Assembly: GCF_949628265.1 (NCBI RefSeq)
Contig: NC_088786.1
Span: 3,720,001-3,784,000 of the forward strand
Direction of reading: 5' to 3'
Origin: Cloeon dipterum
Lineage: Eukaryota; Arthropoda; Insecta; Ephemeroptera; Baetidae
DNA length: 64,000 nt
How positions within the stretch are numbered: position 1 is the first letter of the stretch; every line of letters starts with the position of its first letter. The notes beneath the pieces were generated by a model, which worked only from the letters and a program-made list of their open reading frames with translations, searched no databases and was not told where the DNA came from. Of this stretch, positions 36,101-48,061 are shown piece after piece. The position numbers were made by a program, and so were the translations under genes.

Positions 36101-39100
36101 TAAAGAGAACCAAAGGAAGTTATTCAATGTCGCTTATTGTGCGACAGAAGAAACGTTTTAATCCAGTGACATTTTTACTGTGCGGTGATAAATTGGTAGG
36201 CAGCCGGTATTGACTCGATAATTAGAAAGGTGATCCAACGCGTCTTAAGGTGGCGGAAAGTAAAAGTTGACAGATTTTGAGAAACAAAACGGACTTTCTA
36301 AATTATTTCGCATTATCAACAAAAAGCAGGTGTGCGGATAAAGCGCGTCGACTTCGGCAAACAGTCCGCCTTTTTGTACAAACAGACTGCACAAAGAGCA
36401 AATATCCGAGGACCATCTGTTTGCTTCTCACGGAAGAAGACAAAACGCAGGAAACCAAGTTGTGCGAATTATCCGCGGTTGTCAACCCGCCAGCCAGAAA
36501 GAATGGCTGCAAAGCCCATCAATCGGCTGCTGTGCGGATCGATTTCGTCACGAGCTGCAATGTGCTGCTTAATTGTCGTCGGGATACTAAAATAATTACC
36601 ATGCAACGCTTTGAGGTACGCCTTGCCCGCGTTGATTAGCTGCCGAGCACCGGGATTGAATTTATCCAATATGTTCTGCAACAAAGAGAAATCATTGTGC
36701 ATTAGATACACTCGCAGTCAGGTAGAAAATGCAGTGTTGGACGGTGAAGGGGACATTTGAGCTGCCCGCACGTTTATCGCCACGATTTATTTTTATGGCC
36801 TGCCTGCGTTCACACACTCGCCCAGCCAGGTATGAAACGCACTTGGGAAGGATGTAGAGCCGCCGAGCCAGTTTCTAATTTTGAGGAATGCACTCAAGTA
36901 TAATATATTTAGAAAACACGCGGGAGGTCGTTTTTCAAGAGCACCGGCCGCTACTCTTTATGTTTTAATGCAATTTTATTACATGATGAGTAGGGAAGTG
37001 CAACAATCTTTTTGGTTCGTAAATTTTGGCTACGCTGTAAATCTTAAATATCACCGACGAATGCTGCGACTTCATGAATAATATATCAAACGCATAGCAC
37101 AGTGAATTTAATGATTTTGAACTAAGCGGCACGTTTCATGTTTTTTGTACATGGGTCTATTAACTGTTTTTAATAAGGTGTAATAATAATTGTCGAGTTA
37201 AACGCTTTCCATCTTTCAAACGAGTACATTTTTCAGGTGAAATTTTATCTTTTTCAATAGCCGCGCGTCTGATAATTTGCTCGCGGCTGTTAAAGTGATT
37301 TTTGGAGAGATTCTGTGAATGGGTTCGGCGTTAACAGTTGTGGGTTTGGGACCATAAAACTAATAGCTCGTTAAAGTTTCCATTTAATGCTTGCGGTCTG
37401 GCCAGCTGATGAGACAAACATGCTTTAGTCGGCATAAATATAGATTTTTAAATTGATTTAATTTTACGAGAGTTTTATAGTTCTGAAGTGGCTAAATATG
37501 ACTATTTTAAACCCTTCATAGGTTAAGGTTGTATGTTGTATTAAAGAAGGCTAACTGAGTTCAAAGACTGAGAAGAACCTTACTTGTCACAATACATGCA
37601 AGGCTTTCTTTGCATCTGTTCATTGCGACCGCAGTTGCAAACTTTGTTCCAAAGAACATGATTTCAATGGAGCTGAAATGCAGTGATTAAATCATTGCAA
37701 CGTAGTTTTCATTTTGAAACTGCATAATATTTCAAGTGGAACGACTTGAATGTTTGATTTTGTGCAATTAGAGTTACAAAACCTTTTATATTGTTCAGTG
37801 AATTATTTAATGCAGTTTGTGCAATAAACATACACAAGAATTGATCGTTTGTTTACTTAAGCAACCTCTCAAGCGCTAAACCACGTCTCGCGGCTGCTAC
37901 AAATCTGCCACTTTAATTGAAATGTGTGTGTTTCGCACTGCATCACTGTGACTAACGAAATCGAGCGGAATGCACGGCTCTTGAAGCGTGAAATTTTGCT
38001 CCTTGCGCTATATCAACACCTCGGAGCACGCACGACAAGCGCAGATTTAGAAACACCACGCACACACTAGCTGAACCCCCAAATTAAACAGAAATTATCC
38101 TAAATATGACAGCTGGCGCACGTGACCTTTTCCGAAAGGAGAAAATTCACGGCTCATTGTTGTCTTATGCAACTGCAAACAAAGAGAGCTAATCTAAGAG
38201 TAATTATCTTGACGAGAAACTGTTGTTTTCTTCAGCAAATGTGTTATGCAGCGGTTGGAGTCCCACACGCCCGCGCAACATCTCATCATCTTACCTAATT
38301 AACGCCGTCGGATCGGCGCAGACGAACGAAAAATAACAAAACCCAGCTCATCCATCCAAGGTGAATGAGCAAAGAAACAAAGGAGAGATGATTCCACTCG
38401 TCGATATTCAAATGGTATAAAATTTACGAGCCAAATGAGGTCAATGTCTCTTTCTCTCTCACTCTCAGTTCCAATAATATATAATAATAACAACAACAAA
38501 CAATATCATCTGCACAGCATCTCGGCCAACGCGACTCTCGTTTTCGATTATTGCCTCACTTCTAAGAGAGAGAAGATGGAAAACGAACGTATATTTATCA
38601 TAAAATTCGCTCGCGGTTATTTGATGAGTTTCGTCTTTCTCTCTTCTCTGCACACAGAAAACGGCGACCCATTTTCGGCGGGATCGTTTTCATCGCTTAA
38701 TTAGACAGCACAGAGTGAATTATTAAGAAGAGAGCTGCGCGCAGAGAGGCACAAAAATATTAATCTGCCAGCCAGACGATTTCCTCTCGATTCTCATTCT
38801 GCGCACTCACGGCCACAATGGGTGTTGTCATCCAAATTAATTTATAAAACAATATATCCGCTGAGCTCGCTCGCTTTCACTGCTGATCGTGCCTGCGAAT
38901 TTCTTGACACCTGAATGTGCCTAGTTGCAATGAGGCAGACAGCCTCGACACAAAACCCAAAGGCTTTGTTTTACCAGAACCGCAGGTGGTAATTGGCTCG
39001 AATATAATTTACAAGATAGCTACAAAGGGAAATATTCATGGAATTTATGTCCGCTGGCGTTAGATCTCACTTAATGATGCAAAGCCCTTATTGCTCTTTT

Positions 39101-42100
39101 TTCTCTGCTCGAGCCACTGGTTCCGAAAGTGTTTCTTTTTAGCTAACAGCAATGGAAGTAAAAGTCAAAGAGCGACTGAGAAGCAGACCATATATATAAA
39201 TTATTATCAGAGGAAGTGTTTTTTGATACGCTCAAGCTGTTTCTCGTTGCCACGTTTTTAAGCGTTTTTCCTTGCAAAAAAGTTAGGAATTGCGCTTGAG
39301 GAGATATGCGTTAATTATTCTTCTCCTAATTACAAAGCACTCTGCAGAAATTTTATAATTTTGGTGATGTTGCACCTTATAATTTATCAAACCCTATAAT
39401 GAAATATTCATAATTATTTTTCAGTGCCATGGCTTCCGTTTTTTTATCGAGTCAACCATGCTTAAAAAAATTTCAACACATCTTTGTGGATTCCTGGATT
39501 CAGTAATATTTGTTTGGGATTTGTTTGCTGCGATTTATTTAAAGATTAATAATATTTTAATCAATGCGAACAGGTCAGAATTTGTTTTGTAATTCCAATA
39601 AAAGTCTGGGGTTTGTTCGACACTTGCAAAATTAAATAATTTTGAATGTTCTTCTAAAACACTATAAAATAAATTTAATTCATCGTTACGCAACAAATTA
39701 TTTTTAAGATGTCCATATAAATTGAAGCAGCAATGACACTGCTGCTTTGTGTAGCGATGAGATGTAAATGCGCCTTGCACACAACTCAGACGGAAATCTT
39801 TATTAATATTTTCAACGTTTAAAACAATCGTAAGAGTTGCAATTTACATAGAATACAATTTTGAATATCAATTGCACCGGCTGTAATAAAATCACATAAT
39901 GAAGGTGAGAACAAATATTTTATTCAATCGCGTTCCGTTCGAGGAAACATCGTGCATTCTTGTCGCTGAACGAAACGAGCATCGATTCTCCTTCAAAAGA
40001 ATCATGCAGCTCGATCAAATCGAATTCCACGCGATTGCAAGATGCGCCGTTATGCAAATCATTTCTTCAACGCGAGCGCAAAACACAACCTTTGATAATT
40101 CAATCTTCGCGCACGGCCGCCTCGCGCTTTTCTGATATCACAAAAAAATTGTCATTATGTGTTGCCGAAATCATAATAAGCCAGAGCTATACCTATAATG
40201 ACAGAGCTCGGCACCAGAATAATAGCGTAATGAAATAACTCTAGGCGCGCAGACAGAAAAGGAAAGAGCCAGTCGTGCGCTCGTTGCGAAATTAAAGCCG
40301 CCCAGCACTTTGGGTATTTTTATTTTTGCCCGTTGAACCGTGGGTCGACGCTGCTTTTCACCAGCAAATGAGATGTGACCACTAGCATGGGCGTTTGTTG
40401 CCGCTGTTGATAATAGGATAGTGCATTCTAGTCAGATCTGATAGACGTAGAAAATTCCAATCTTATTTATTTATGTTTATAATACCACCCGTCTTGAGCC
40501 GATTACAAATATAATTTATTCCTGTCAAACGGTCGTGAAAGAAATAATTCATTTATTCGACATAACTTGAATGCTGGGCACCTGGATTAACGAAATATCA
40601 ATCGCAATTTCAAATTGGCTTGGTAAAATTAGGAAATGGGGGGTTTGACCAGGTGATATCAGCACCCAATTCTTTGAGTAGAGCTTTACAGACCGACGGT
40701 TAAGAAAATTCTGCATCGTTGACTAATGCAAGAAGTTCTTTGAGTTTATCGTTTGTGAAATTTAGTAAAAGTTTATCTCTAAAATGTGCAATAATGAAAT
40801 CAGGATCGAGGCCGGAAGTTAAATTTCAGATTTTGCCAAATTTCTCGAAACATTAATGATTTGCTCGCTAGATTTCGATCTCTCTCGTCACGATCTATCC
40901 AATGGCGTGCGAATTATTAGCTAAATTTCCCTTCTGGTGAAATAAATCATGATTTCCAATAAGAAGATGGAGACAATGCTCACCGCTTAATTAGCATTCA
41001 AACTATAACTGAGCCGATTTCCTCCAAAATTTAAGCGGCGCAACCTGGCAAATTTTTAGCCTTTTGCCACATAAATTATCTGCAAAGCTTTATGTACTTT
41101 AATTACTTTTATGCTCTCGTCTGCATATTTTTATAAAAAAAATATCTAAAACCAATATTTTCATGACATTCAAGATTTCATTGCAAAAGCATGATACCTT
41201 TCACTCAAGCAGTTAAAACGTTTCTAAATTTCTTTAAAACCGTTAAATGGACCTCCTAGAATTAAACGATTTATTCACAGCTTTTGCGAAGAGCAGGCTC
41301 ATTGTCGGCCAAAAACTTGAATGAAAACTAGCCCGAAGTTTTGCCTAAAATGCTCGACCCCAGACATTATATCTTTTGAGCATTATCATCTGTATAAGGC
41401 AAGGCATTGTACATTGTTGTTGGACGGGCTGTGCATGTCTTGAGGATGCGATCACGATGGCGTAGGCTCGAGCTCCATACGTTTTGTACTCTTCGCGTCC
41501 GCAACTTTCGCCGTATTTTATCAAATCACCGCGCGCGGCATCTCTATAGAGTACTTTCACCTGCAATACGCGCGCACACGTTGCTTTTCACACAAACTGC
41601 TCGCGAGCGGCGTTATTTGTATTTTGATTGGCCTTTTAAGTGGATATGGAAGCGTTTATAATTGCACGCGATTTTGCTGCCCCCCGTGCAGCTTTTCTTG
41701 CATCGCATGCCGCCGTCGTTCAATTATTTAGACAAAAATCGCGCAAAGCTGCGGATGCGCGCGTTTCACTTTTCCATTCCACTACTGCGTGCTGAGTCGA
41801 CACATGAACTTTGAATTATGTGATTCGTTCGCAAATGCAATGACCTGGCCAGAATTTGCTTTATCGCGTGCTTTCCGATTAATCACGTTCCCACGAGGTG
41901 CGCACAGCACTGACAACGAGCTACAAATAGTAGCTTCTCATTTTTTGTTCATTTCTTTTATTCAAAGAGCATTGTGTTGGATTGCATGCTGACGAGCGAA
42001 TCGCTTTGTTGTCAACGTAATACCGAGACAAAATGTACGTCCTCCCTCTGGCTTATAACTAGAGCCCCTAAAGCCTTACAGGCCAACAAATAAGAACATT

Positions 42101-45100
42101 GAACATTGCAAGTGGTTCATTGAGTTTATAGTTTAAATTTTAGCTACAGTTATCATAGCAATGTTCAATAATTAAACCAGGACCAAGGATCTGTTTAATT
42201 TGCCCAATTTCTGCAAAAATTAAACGGTTTTGTCAGTAATTTTCGATCCCTCTCGTCGCGATCTATATCGAATGGTGTGCAATTTTTGAAGAAAAGTTCC
42301 CTAAACAGGTTGCAAAATACCCGCATTTTTTTAAATGCAGTGCACTGGTAAAAAGCGTTTTTTCCAATTTTCACCAGTTTCTTGCAGGCAATGCTTGCAC
42401 CTCAGTTTTCAACATTTTTTTTAATTATTTGATCAAGACCTTTGACTTGAAAAATTGTCAGAGATAAATTTTTGGAAAAATTGAGGCAGCAAATGGCAAT
42501 TTAAAAGAAAAACTCTGCACATTAGAGGAAATTTTGACCACTCTGACCGCAAATTACAGATTTTCACAGGGGAAGTATGAAATAAATTCATTTCTTTCAT
42601 TTCTTGGTAAAAATTGAGTGATAAAAACAGGTGGTGAAAAAAACCGGGTGGTATTAAGCAAATGCAACCCTATATGAAACAAATCGGGATTTTACAGTAA
42701 GGAGACAGTGCTGCAAGATTTAGAGCTGATTTTTTTTCTTGAAAATTTAAACAGCTACCTGGAAATGTTTGAGCTTTTCCCTATAACTTTTAGATGGGAT
42801 AAAAAGGATTTTTCACAAAATTTCTATGAATTCAGCTCCACTTTAATTTAGAGAATATGATATGACTCAATTATAGCATTAATTCAGTAAAAGAAGGACA
42901 ACAGTCCCTAGAGGCATCCTTGTTAGCAACAACTGCTGAAAGTTTCTGTATTATTAACTCACTACTTATTTGTTAGATGCGCTGTCTTTTAACTGAATAG
43001 AAAAATGTCCATTAGTGTGCAATTTAATTATGTTTTCACCGGATGATACAGCACGAAAACATTTAAATTAGCATCCACTTCATCAATTGGTGTCACATTA
43101 TGGAGCTTGTATCAAAATACCGCAGTGAGTTAATTTGTATTGTAAAAGTTTCAAACTGCTTATTCAAATGAGCGCTTTTCTACAAATCCATGAATTAAAT
43201 TTACATCGTGCGCAAAAACCTTAAGGCTATTTAACCGTTCATCAGTTTTAGCCAACTTTCGATTTTTCTTTGCGGCGACAAGCGAGTGATTAATTAAAGA
43301 GGCCACGCATTTAATTGGCCCGCATGAGCATGAGAGAAAAACGCGAGCATCATCTGCGCGGGACACAACATTCTATTATCATGCTATTCAGATGATCGAC
43401 GCACAAATGGACCGCAGTTTCACATTTTCACTGATTGCAGCTGACGGACTGAAGACGACTGCGCGCGCCAGCTCTTTCTTTTCCTCTGCAAATGGAAATG
43501 AACACGACAGGTCATTGTTATTTGTCGCAGCTTCCGAGAGAGAGAAAGAAAGAAATCAAGTACGCGAGCACTTTTTGTTCTTCTCTTCGTCGGAAATGAA
43601 ACGAACGTCATCTGAAAATAAGAATAAGAGCTCGAAACTAGCGCAGTGCGGCGAAGAAAAAGGAGCAAGCAGCAGCTGTCCTGTGTCCTGCATTGTCATA
43701 TGGAACCTCCTTTCGTGATCGCTGATCATGTGCCTTAAATTTTTAATTACGCGCTTTTTTTACTTGGCAACGGGACCGCACAAAAGACTGCCAAATCTGA
43801 AACCTGATGTGTACGAAAAGTTCTTCCGCGTATAAAAAAGGATTCGGAGAGCAATACACGAACACGCAATTAGCAGTTCAGTTGCTTTTGCGGTACCCAT
43901 ACAATGATGTGCCAGTATAACACAATGTAGACTAATTTCCCGGCGTAGAGGAGAAAAAAGTAAAGGGGAATGAGTAAATGTAAGATGTCTCTGCAGCGAG
44001 ATTTAAGGCAGCGGCTGGCGGGACCGGCTTAGCCGAATTTTTTGCCTGGCGTCGGCGGCTGGCCATTTTCACCGGTGGCTGGCGCGGCTGACAATATTTC
44101 AAACGTGAAGTTTGATAGTGCTTAACGGCCCGAATAACCGAAAGAATATTTTTCTTTTGCAAACATTTATTTTTTTACCCTTGTTCATCGGCGGCTGCCC
44201 ACCTTACCCAAAATTTTACGGCTGGCGCGGCGCGGCTGGCTGAGACTTAAAGTTAATGTATAAAAAAATGATTTTCGATGTTTGCAATGGCCACCAAACA
44301 ACATCAATTTCTTGATACGCATTTTGCAATAATAAAAAATAAATTGAAAGATTTGTTTCACATTTTGAAACCGTGCCAATTGATAAATACAAAAAAAATG
44401 AGAGTTAAAGGCACAGTGTAGAACGTGTAATTTTCCAAGTAGCGATTGTTTCGCACTTTTGGACGCTCGAGATTCTTCACAGGAAGGGGAACCTTTATCG
44501 AGACAATATGTTTTATAAAAATATATACTCGCTGTCGGCACATTTATGACCTGCAATTAAATAAGTCATCGTCTTCTGAACAAACGTGTATTTCATTCGC
44601 GGATGTCTACGTCGGTGCTCACCAGGCAGTGAAAAATTTAGAACTCGAGAAAAAAGTTATGAATTTTCATCAGGGCACCTTTACAGTGAAATGCCGCTTC
44701 AGAGCAAATCCAAGAACGGCAATTAAACATTTTATGTCGACCGTTTATCTTTTTTTCTGACCGCAATTAAATGACGAGCGTGTGTTTATTTTTTGCTCAT
44801 CCGACTGCTGAGCATCAGCTTTGAATTATTAATACGCCAAAAGTTTCTCACACGCGCTATGCTCCGATCTTCCCAAGCGATTGCGGCTAAATTTAATGAA
44901 AAGACGGTTTCAAGTCATAAAAAAGTAAAAGTTTCCCAAAAATGATTGTTTTTGGCGGATTTACTCTCAATTGAGAGAAAATATGAAATCCTGCGCTATA
45001 TTTGCATATTTTAATTTGATTGGCCATAAATAAAAGCAAAACTCGCATACCGAAGGAAAACAATTCGGATTAATTAATTTTCTACTCTAATAAATTTTAA

Positions 45101-46798
45101 TCTTAAAACATTTCGTCAATTTAAAAGGTTGGATGATCAGTCATATTGCAATAATTATCATCGTGTAGTTTAACGACCTTTAGAAAAAGCCAAAAATAAT
45201 TGACAGCGCTGCGATTGCAAAAAATACGTTTTTTAATTATTTCAAATAAGTTCCATCACTCACAACACCCCTAATGTCACGGTTTGGCAAGGAAAATTAG
45301 TCCTCGCTTTTTCTAAGAAAATGATGCAAGTGAATGGAGCTTTAATGTTTCGAAATAAAGTCAAATGAGCAACAAGATTCTATTGTTCCACTTACTCACA
45401 GTTCCAATGTCAGTCATGGTAATATTCCAGTTAAATAAATTCCGCAGTCGCTTTGCGCACGACGAGCTTATCATACCATTTTGGACGTGACATCAGCAAC
45501 TTTATTCTTTCGATTCTTTCCATCGCGGCCGCGATTTATGCTGAACAAACGCGCCATCCGCTAGCGCAAAAGCAATGCGATTCACACTCGATCCAACAGG
45601 ATTAAGGCTGGCTTCTTCGCTCAGGTTGGCACGACGCTTGAATATATCATTGTCGCCCGAAAAGCAACGGTCATTGTTGGAAGAGTAAAAAGGACGACAC
45701 TCGGAACGCTTTGTGAGTGTGTGAGAAGAAAATGAAGAAGCAGAACGATGACGGCTGTGCGTGAAAAGTGGCGACTTTTAGCGTCTATCTCCTTTCTACA
45801 CCAATTCAGAATTCAGAGCAGTCAAGTTTCTCCATATTACTCACTCGCACATTATATTTAATAAGGTTGCTGCTGTGTTTTATTTTATTATACGGTTTGA
45901 TGTGCGCGCGAGAAACCTGCCAAGTGAAAATCACATATGTATATGATGTATCAGCAGTCTCAGTGGTATATTTTGCTTTCAGTCCAATTTTTTCGTTTTT
46001 CATGTCGAGTTTGATCCTGGTTTGACAACCACTTCTTACTTTCAGAGAAAAAGCAGGTTGAAACCGCAAAACGAAAATAGATATGTACAATAAGCCTTTC
46101 AAAACTGTGGGAGGATCACTGAAGGATTTTAAAGAGGCCCCTCTTTTTGAGATTATAATTTAATTCATTTTCAATCAACGCACATTTTGAGAAAACCTGA
46201 TGATTTAAAAAGAAAATGGAAAATTTGTTAGACAATAGAAATTAAAATTTGAAAGATTTCATTGAATATATACACAACCCGGCACATTAAACCTGTCTAA
46301 TTTAATTTTATCGAGTTTTCCCTGTGATTTATTATTGATTTTAATAGACTCGATAGGTGTATGATTAAGTCTGCGAGTTAGGTTTTTTTTATAAATTATA
46401 GATTGCAAAAGTAAAAAATTTTCGCACTCTTATTGAACAAATTTTAAATAAAATAATTATTTAATAGCCTTTTACGATGCAAAGTAGACAAACTAACAAT
46501 ATTGGGGGAGTTTTCTGCACGACAAAACTTAAAAGTAATCCGACAAAAAATAATGAAATGAGTATTGATTTCCCTGACAGAATTTTTTGTTTCCTCCCTA
46601 TCGAAATTTTAAATTCAAATTCATCTTTACTTGGATAAAAATTGGTTGTAAGTAATATTATTCGTAACAAAAATAGCCACATAGCGTAAAATTGTATTAT
46701 TAACAGATTGTTTAAGAAGTAAAATCACCAAAAAAGATTGTTTTAACACTTACTTTGTAAATGCCATCGACCATTTTCAGAACTTCTTCACTCTCCAT
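30146..46798 (-). CDS. IRSp53: IRSp53/BAIAP2-family I-BAR and SH3 adaptor
   Basis: Links membrane protrusion to actin: the I-BAR (IMD) domain bends membrane outward and the SH3 domain recruits actin regulators. Exons (minus): 46754-46798, 36600-36675, 34756-34848, 33717-33778, 33280-33351, 33100-33228, 32982-33047, 32487-32678, 32058-32301, 31813-31986, 31636-31756, 31419-31578, 31001-31248, 30146-30563; 2100 bases, 699 residues. IMD spans residues 1-~245 (KFNPGARQLINAGKAY near the start, QERRRYGFVLERQC in exon 8). SH3 is ~359-420 (ARALYAYISSGENQLSFLEGD, SGWFPLAY). The tail ends in a proline-rich stretch. I see no CRIB-like segment. Intron 9 uses a GC donor (GCAAGC, 32057 leftwards); a weak GT alternative exists. 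Exon 13 reads CAG TAA across its donor, so intron retention would end the protein at residue 561. The first ATG is MESEE, in an exon with GTAAGT. Intron 1 is 10 kb. Confidence 0.93.
30683..30857. repeat. Foldback (long inverted repeat) element in IRSp53 intron 13
   Basis: Two arms of roughly 75-80 bases face each other around a short centre near 30771-30787. The left arm starts GGAAGGCTAA at 30683; the right arm ends with its complement at 30857. Both arms contain GAAAAATTGTAAAATAAAAT next to TTAAT, and both end with a TGTTT-G-CCCC block near the centre. It has no coding capacity. It resembles a foldback MITE and would form a strong hairpin in the pre-mRNA of either strand. Confidence 0.7.
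35311..35425 (+). repeat. Dispersed repeat E, copy 1
   Basis: Starts GCTGGAAAGG and includes ACCAGCAAGT, CCCAGCCCATTAAGC, GAGCATTTCGAGTCACTGAA and TGACATTGGGCAGCC. The same blocks occur in the same order and orientation at 62862-62985. It lies in IRSp53 intron 2. Its class is unknown and neither copy has a shared reading frame. Confidence 0.65.
40725..41085 (+). repeat. Dispersed repeat A, copy 3
   Basis: The longest uninterrupted copy, about 360 bases. It aligns with copy 4 from the TTTGAGTTTAT block onward, through CAGGATCGAGG, GATTTCGATCTCTCTCGTC, GAAATAAATCATGATTT, GGAGACAATGCTC and GCAACCTGGCAAATTTTTAG. It contains no coding frame. It sits in IRSp53 intron 1, about 1.1 kb from copy 4 in the same orientation. 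Confidence 0.6.
42105..42810 (+). repeat. Dispersed repeat A, copy 4, interrupted by MITE B
   Basis: The left part (to TTCCCTAAA at about 42305) and the right part (from GAAACAAATCGGGATTTTAC at about 42675) are continuous in the other A copies. Here they are split by 365 bases of element B. Removing the insert gives about 340 bases, as in copy 3. Confidence 0.6.
42307..42671 (+). mobile_element. MITE B, copy 2, nested in repeat A
   Basis: Begins AGGTTGCAAAATACCCGCAT and ends GCAACCCT, matching copy 1 (28728-29014) at both ends and through the middle, including TTTTGACCACTCTGACCGCA, CAGATTTTCACAGGGGAA and AAAAACCGGGTGGTA. The target duplication is not clear here, so this insertion is probably older than copy 1. 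It is about 80 bases longer than copy 1, mainly in its left third. Confidence 0.65.
43987..44246 (-). mobile_element. MITE-like element C, copy 2
   Basis: Reverse complement of the element at 28715-29248, without the nested MITE. Shared blocks read on the minus strand include TCAGCCAGCCGCG, AAAATTTTGGG, GGGCCGTTAAGCAC, ATCAAACTTCACG, CCACCGGTGAAAATGGCCAG and AAATTCGGCTAAGCCGG. The ends are slightly decayed: GTCTCTGC on the left and GGCTGAGAC on the right. It lies in IRSp53 intron 1. Confidence 0.7.
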
Positions 46799-47327
46799 CG
46801 CTCCTCAATGGTTGGCAAACTAGTTCATGAGCAGAAAATCACTTGGTGTTGAGCAAAGTTGCACGGCAAAAACGTGCACCAATTGTAAGAGTACGCGACC
46901 AGTCGCGGATCGCACCTTCCGTGTTGCAGGACGGCAGTACGTATAATAAGTGACGGCAAATTGCGAGTCGCCGAGCCGGAGAACAAACCACTTCTTCGCG
47001 TTCGCCACGCTGAGAGTGGGAAAGAGCTAATGACTATTGATTCCGCGTCCCACAGTCTCGACTTGCGAAGCAAACGCGGCTCCTTCCACCGCCGATTTCA
47101 GTACAATGCGAAAAATACCAATGTGAAGCAGGAAATGATTGCATTTTTTCTTCAGAGTGAATTAAAATCACACCAAACGCGAGGAATTTAATTGCACAAT
47201 AATGAATAATAAGGATCCCCATCTCCCACCCGCGCTGCAGCACTAAAGTTTTGCCGCCTCTCTATCGCACGCAGCGCCTCTAGTGAATGGATCCGAAAGT
47301 GGCGGCGTAGAAGGTAAACAAAGCAGC
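46799..47327. promoter_or_regulatory. Divergent promoter region, IRSp53 and GatC
   Basis: Only 529 bases separate the ATG of IRSp53 (minus) from the ATG of GatC (plus), so one bidirectional promoter probably serves both. The middle is richer in CpG than its surroundings and I see no clear TATA box. The antisense open frames here are not recognised. Confidence 0.5.
47287..47310 (+). other. Upstream ORF of GatC (7 codons)
   Basis: An ATG at 47287 opens a 7-codon frame (MDPKVAA) that stops 17 bases before the GatC ATG. It is in a different frame from GatC. If it lies in the mRNA it could lower translation or favour reinitiation, which is relevant to the bicistronic arrangement downstream. Confidence 0.4.
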
Positions 47328-48054
47328 ATGTTCATGCCGCGGACCTTGCTTTGCCGACTCTGCAAATCCACCTGGACACTCCCTGTCTCTCGACTTCTGC
47401 ACAGGGCCATCCCGCCGACGCCCCACGACATTTCTGTGGACAAGAGCAAGTTGCCGACGCCCACTAAGGTGGACCGGGACACGATTTTGCAGCTCGAGAG
47501 AGTGGCTCTGGTCGATTTTGCCACAGAGGAGGGCATTCGGAGGCTGGAGGCGGCCATCCAGTTGGCCGACACCATCTCTGCAGTGGACACCAAAGGGGTG
47601 AAACCTTTGTACACTGTTCTAGAAAACAGGCAAGTTGGCAGCACAAAAGAATTTTTCAATTTCTGCTATGCTTTTCCAACAATTAATTCATGAATCATTT
47701 CAGAGAAAAAAAAATAAGTTTGTGTATGGAAAATACGAGAAATAAGCTATGAGAAAACAGCCGAAATATATTGAATTTTTTTAATCGAAACACCGCATAA
47801 TGCGCTCGTGTCATAATTAACTGATGATAATATTTTTCTTTATTTTAGCACCTTTGTCGTGATTTTTAAATGTTGTGATTAATGTTATTGTTAATTTAAT
47901 TTTATTTTTATTTTTCAGGTCTCTTTATTTGCAAGAAGATAAAGTTTCGGACGGTCATTGCAAGGAAGAAATTCTGGCCAACGCCGCTGTGACTGAAGAG
48001 GATTACTTTGTCGCTCCACCTGGAAACATTCCTCTTGACCAGTCGGAAAAGTGA
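47328..48054 (+). CDS. GatC: Mitochondrial glutamyl-tRNA(Gln) amidotransferase subunit C
   Basis: Subunit C of the mitochondrial GatCAB enzyme, which turns Glu-tRNA(Gln) into Gln-tRNA(Gln). Exons: 47328-47629 and 47919-48054; 438 bases, 145 residues, a usual length. The first ~45 residues are arginine-rich and lack acidic residues (mitochondrial presequence). The core matches the family: VDRDTILQLERVALVDF, the helix IRRLEAAIQLADTISAVDT, GVKPLYTVLEN, then EEILANA and YFVAPPGNIPL near the C-terminus. The single intron opens with GCAAGT at 47630, a textbook GC donor; the nearby GT would cause an early stop. The gene is followed after 7 bases by another mitochondrial reading frame on the same strand, suggesting a shared transcript. 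Confidence 0.93.
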
Positions 48055-48061
48055 CCTCAAA

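Larger units (their letters stand above)
36676..46753 (-). other. Intron 1 of IRSp53
   Basis: A 10 kb intron separates the first 15 codons (ending GIYK) from NILDKFNPGARQ in exon 2. The two ends align without a gap to the vertebrate N-terminus, so no coding exon is missing between them. The intron contains repeat A copies 3 and 4, MITE B copy 2 and element C copy 2. Remaining open frames (for example 43392-43718 on plus) are not recognised. Confidence 0.75.

Noticed and set aside
47283-47693. GatC read as starting at 47283
   Set aside because: That codon is GTG. The first in-frame ATG is 47328 and gives a proper mitochondrial presequence; the frame beyond 47629 is intron.
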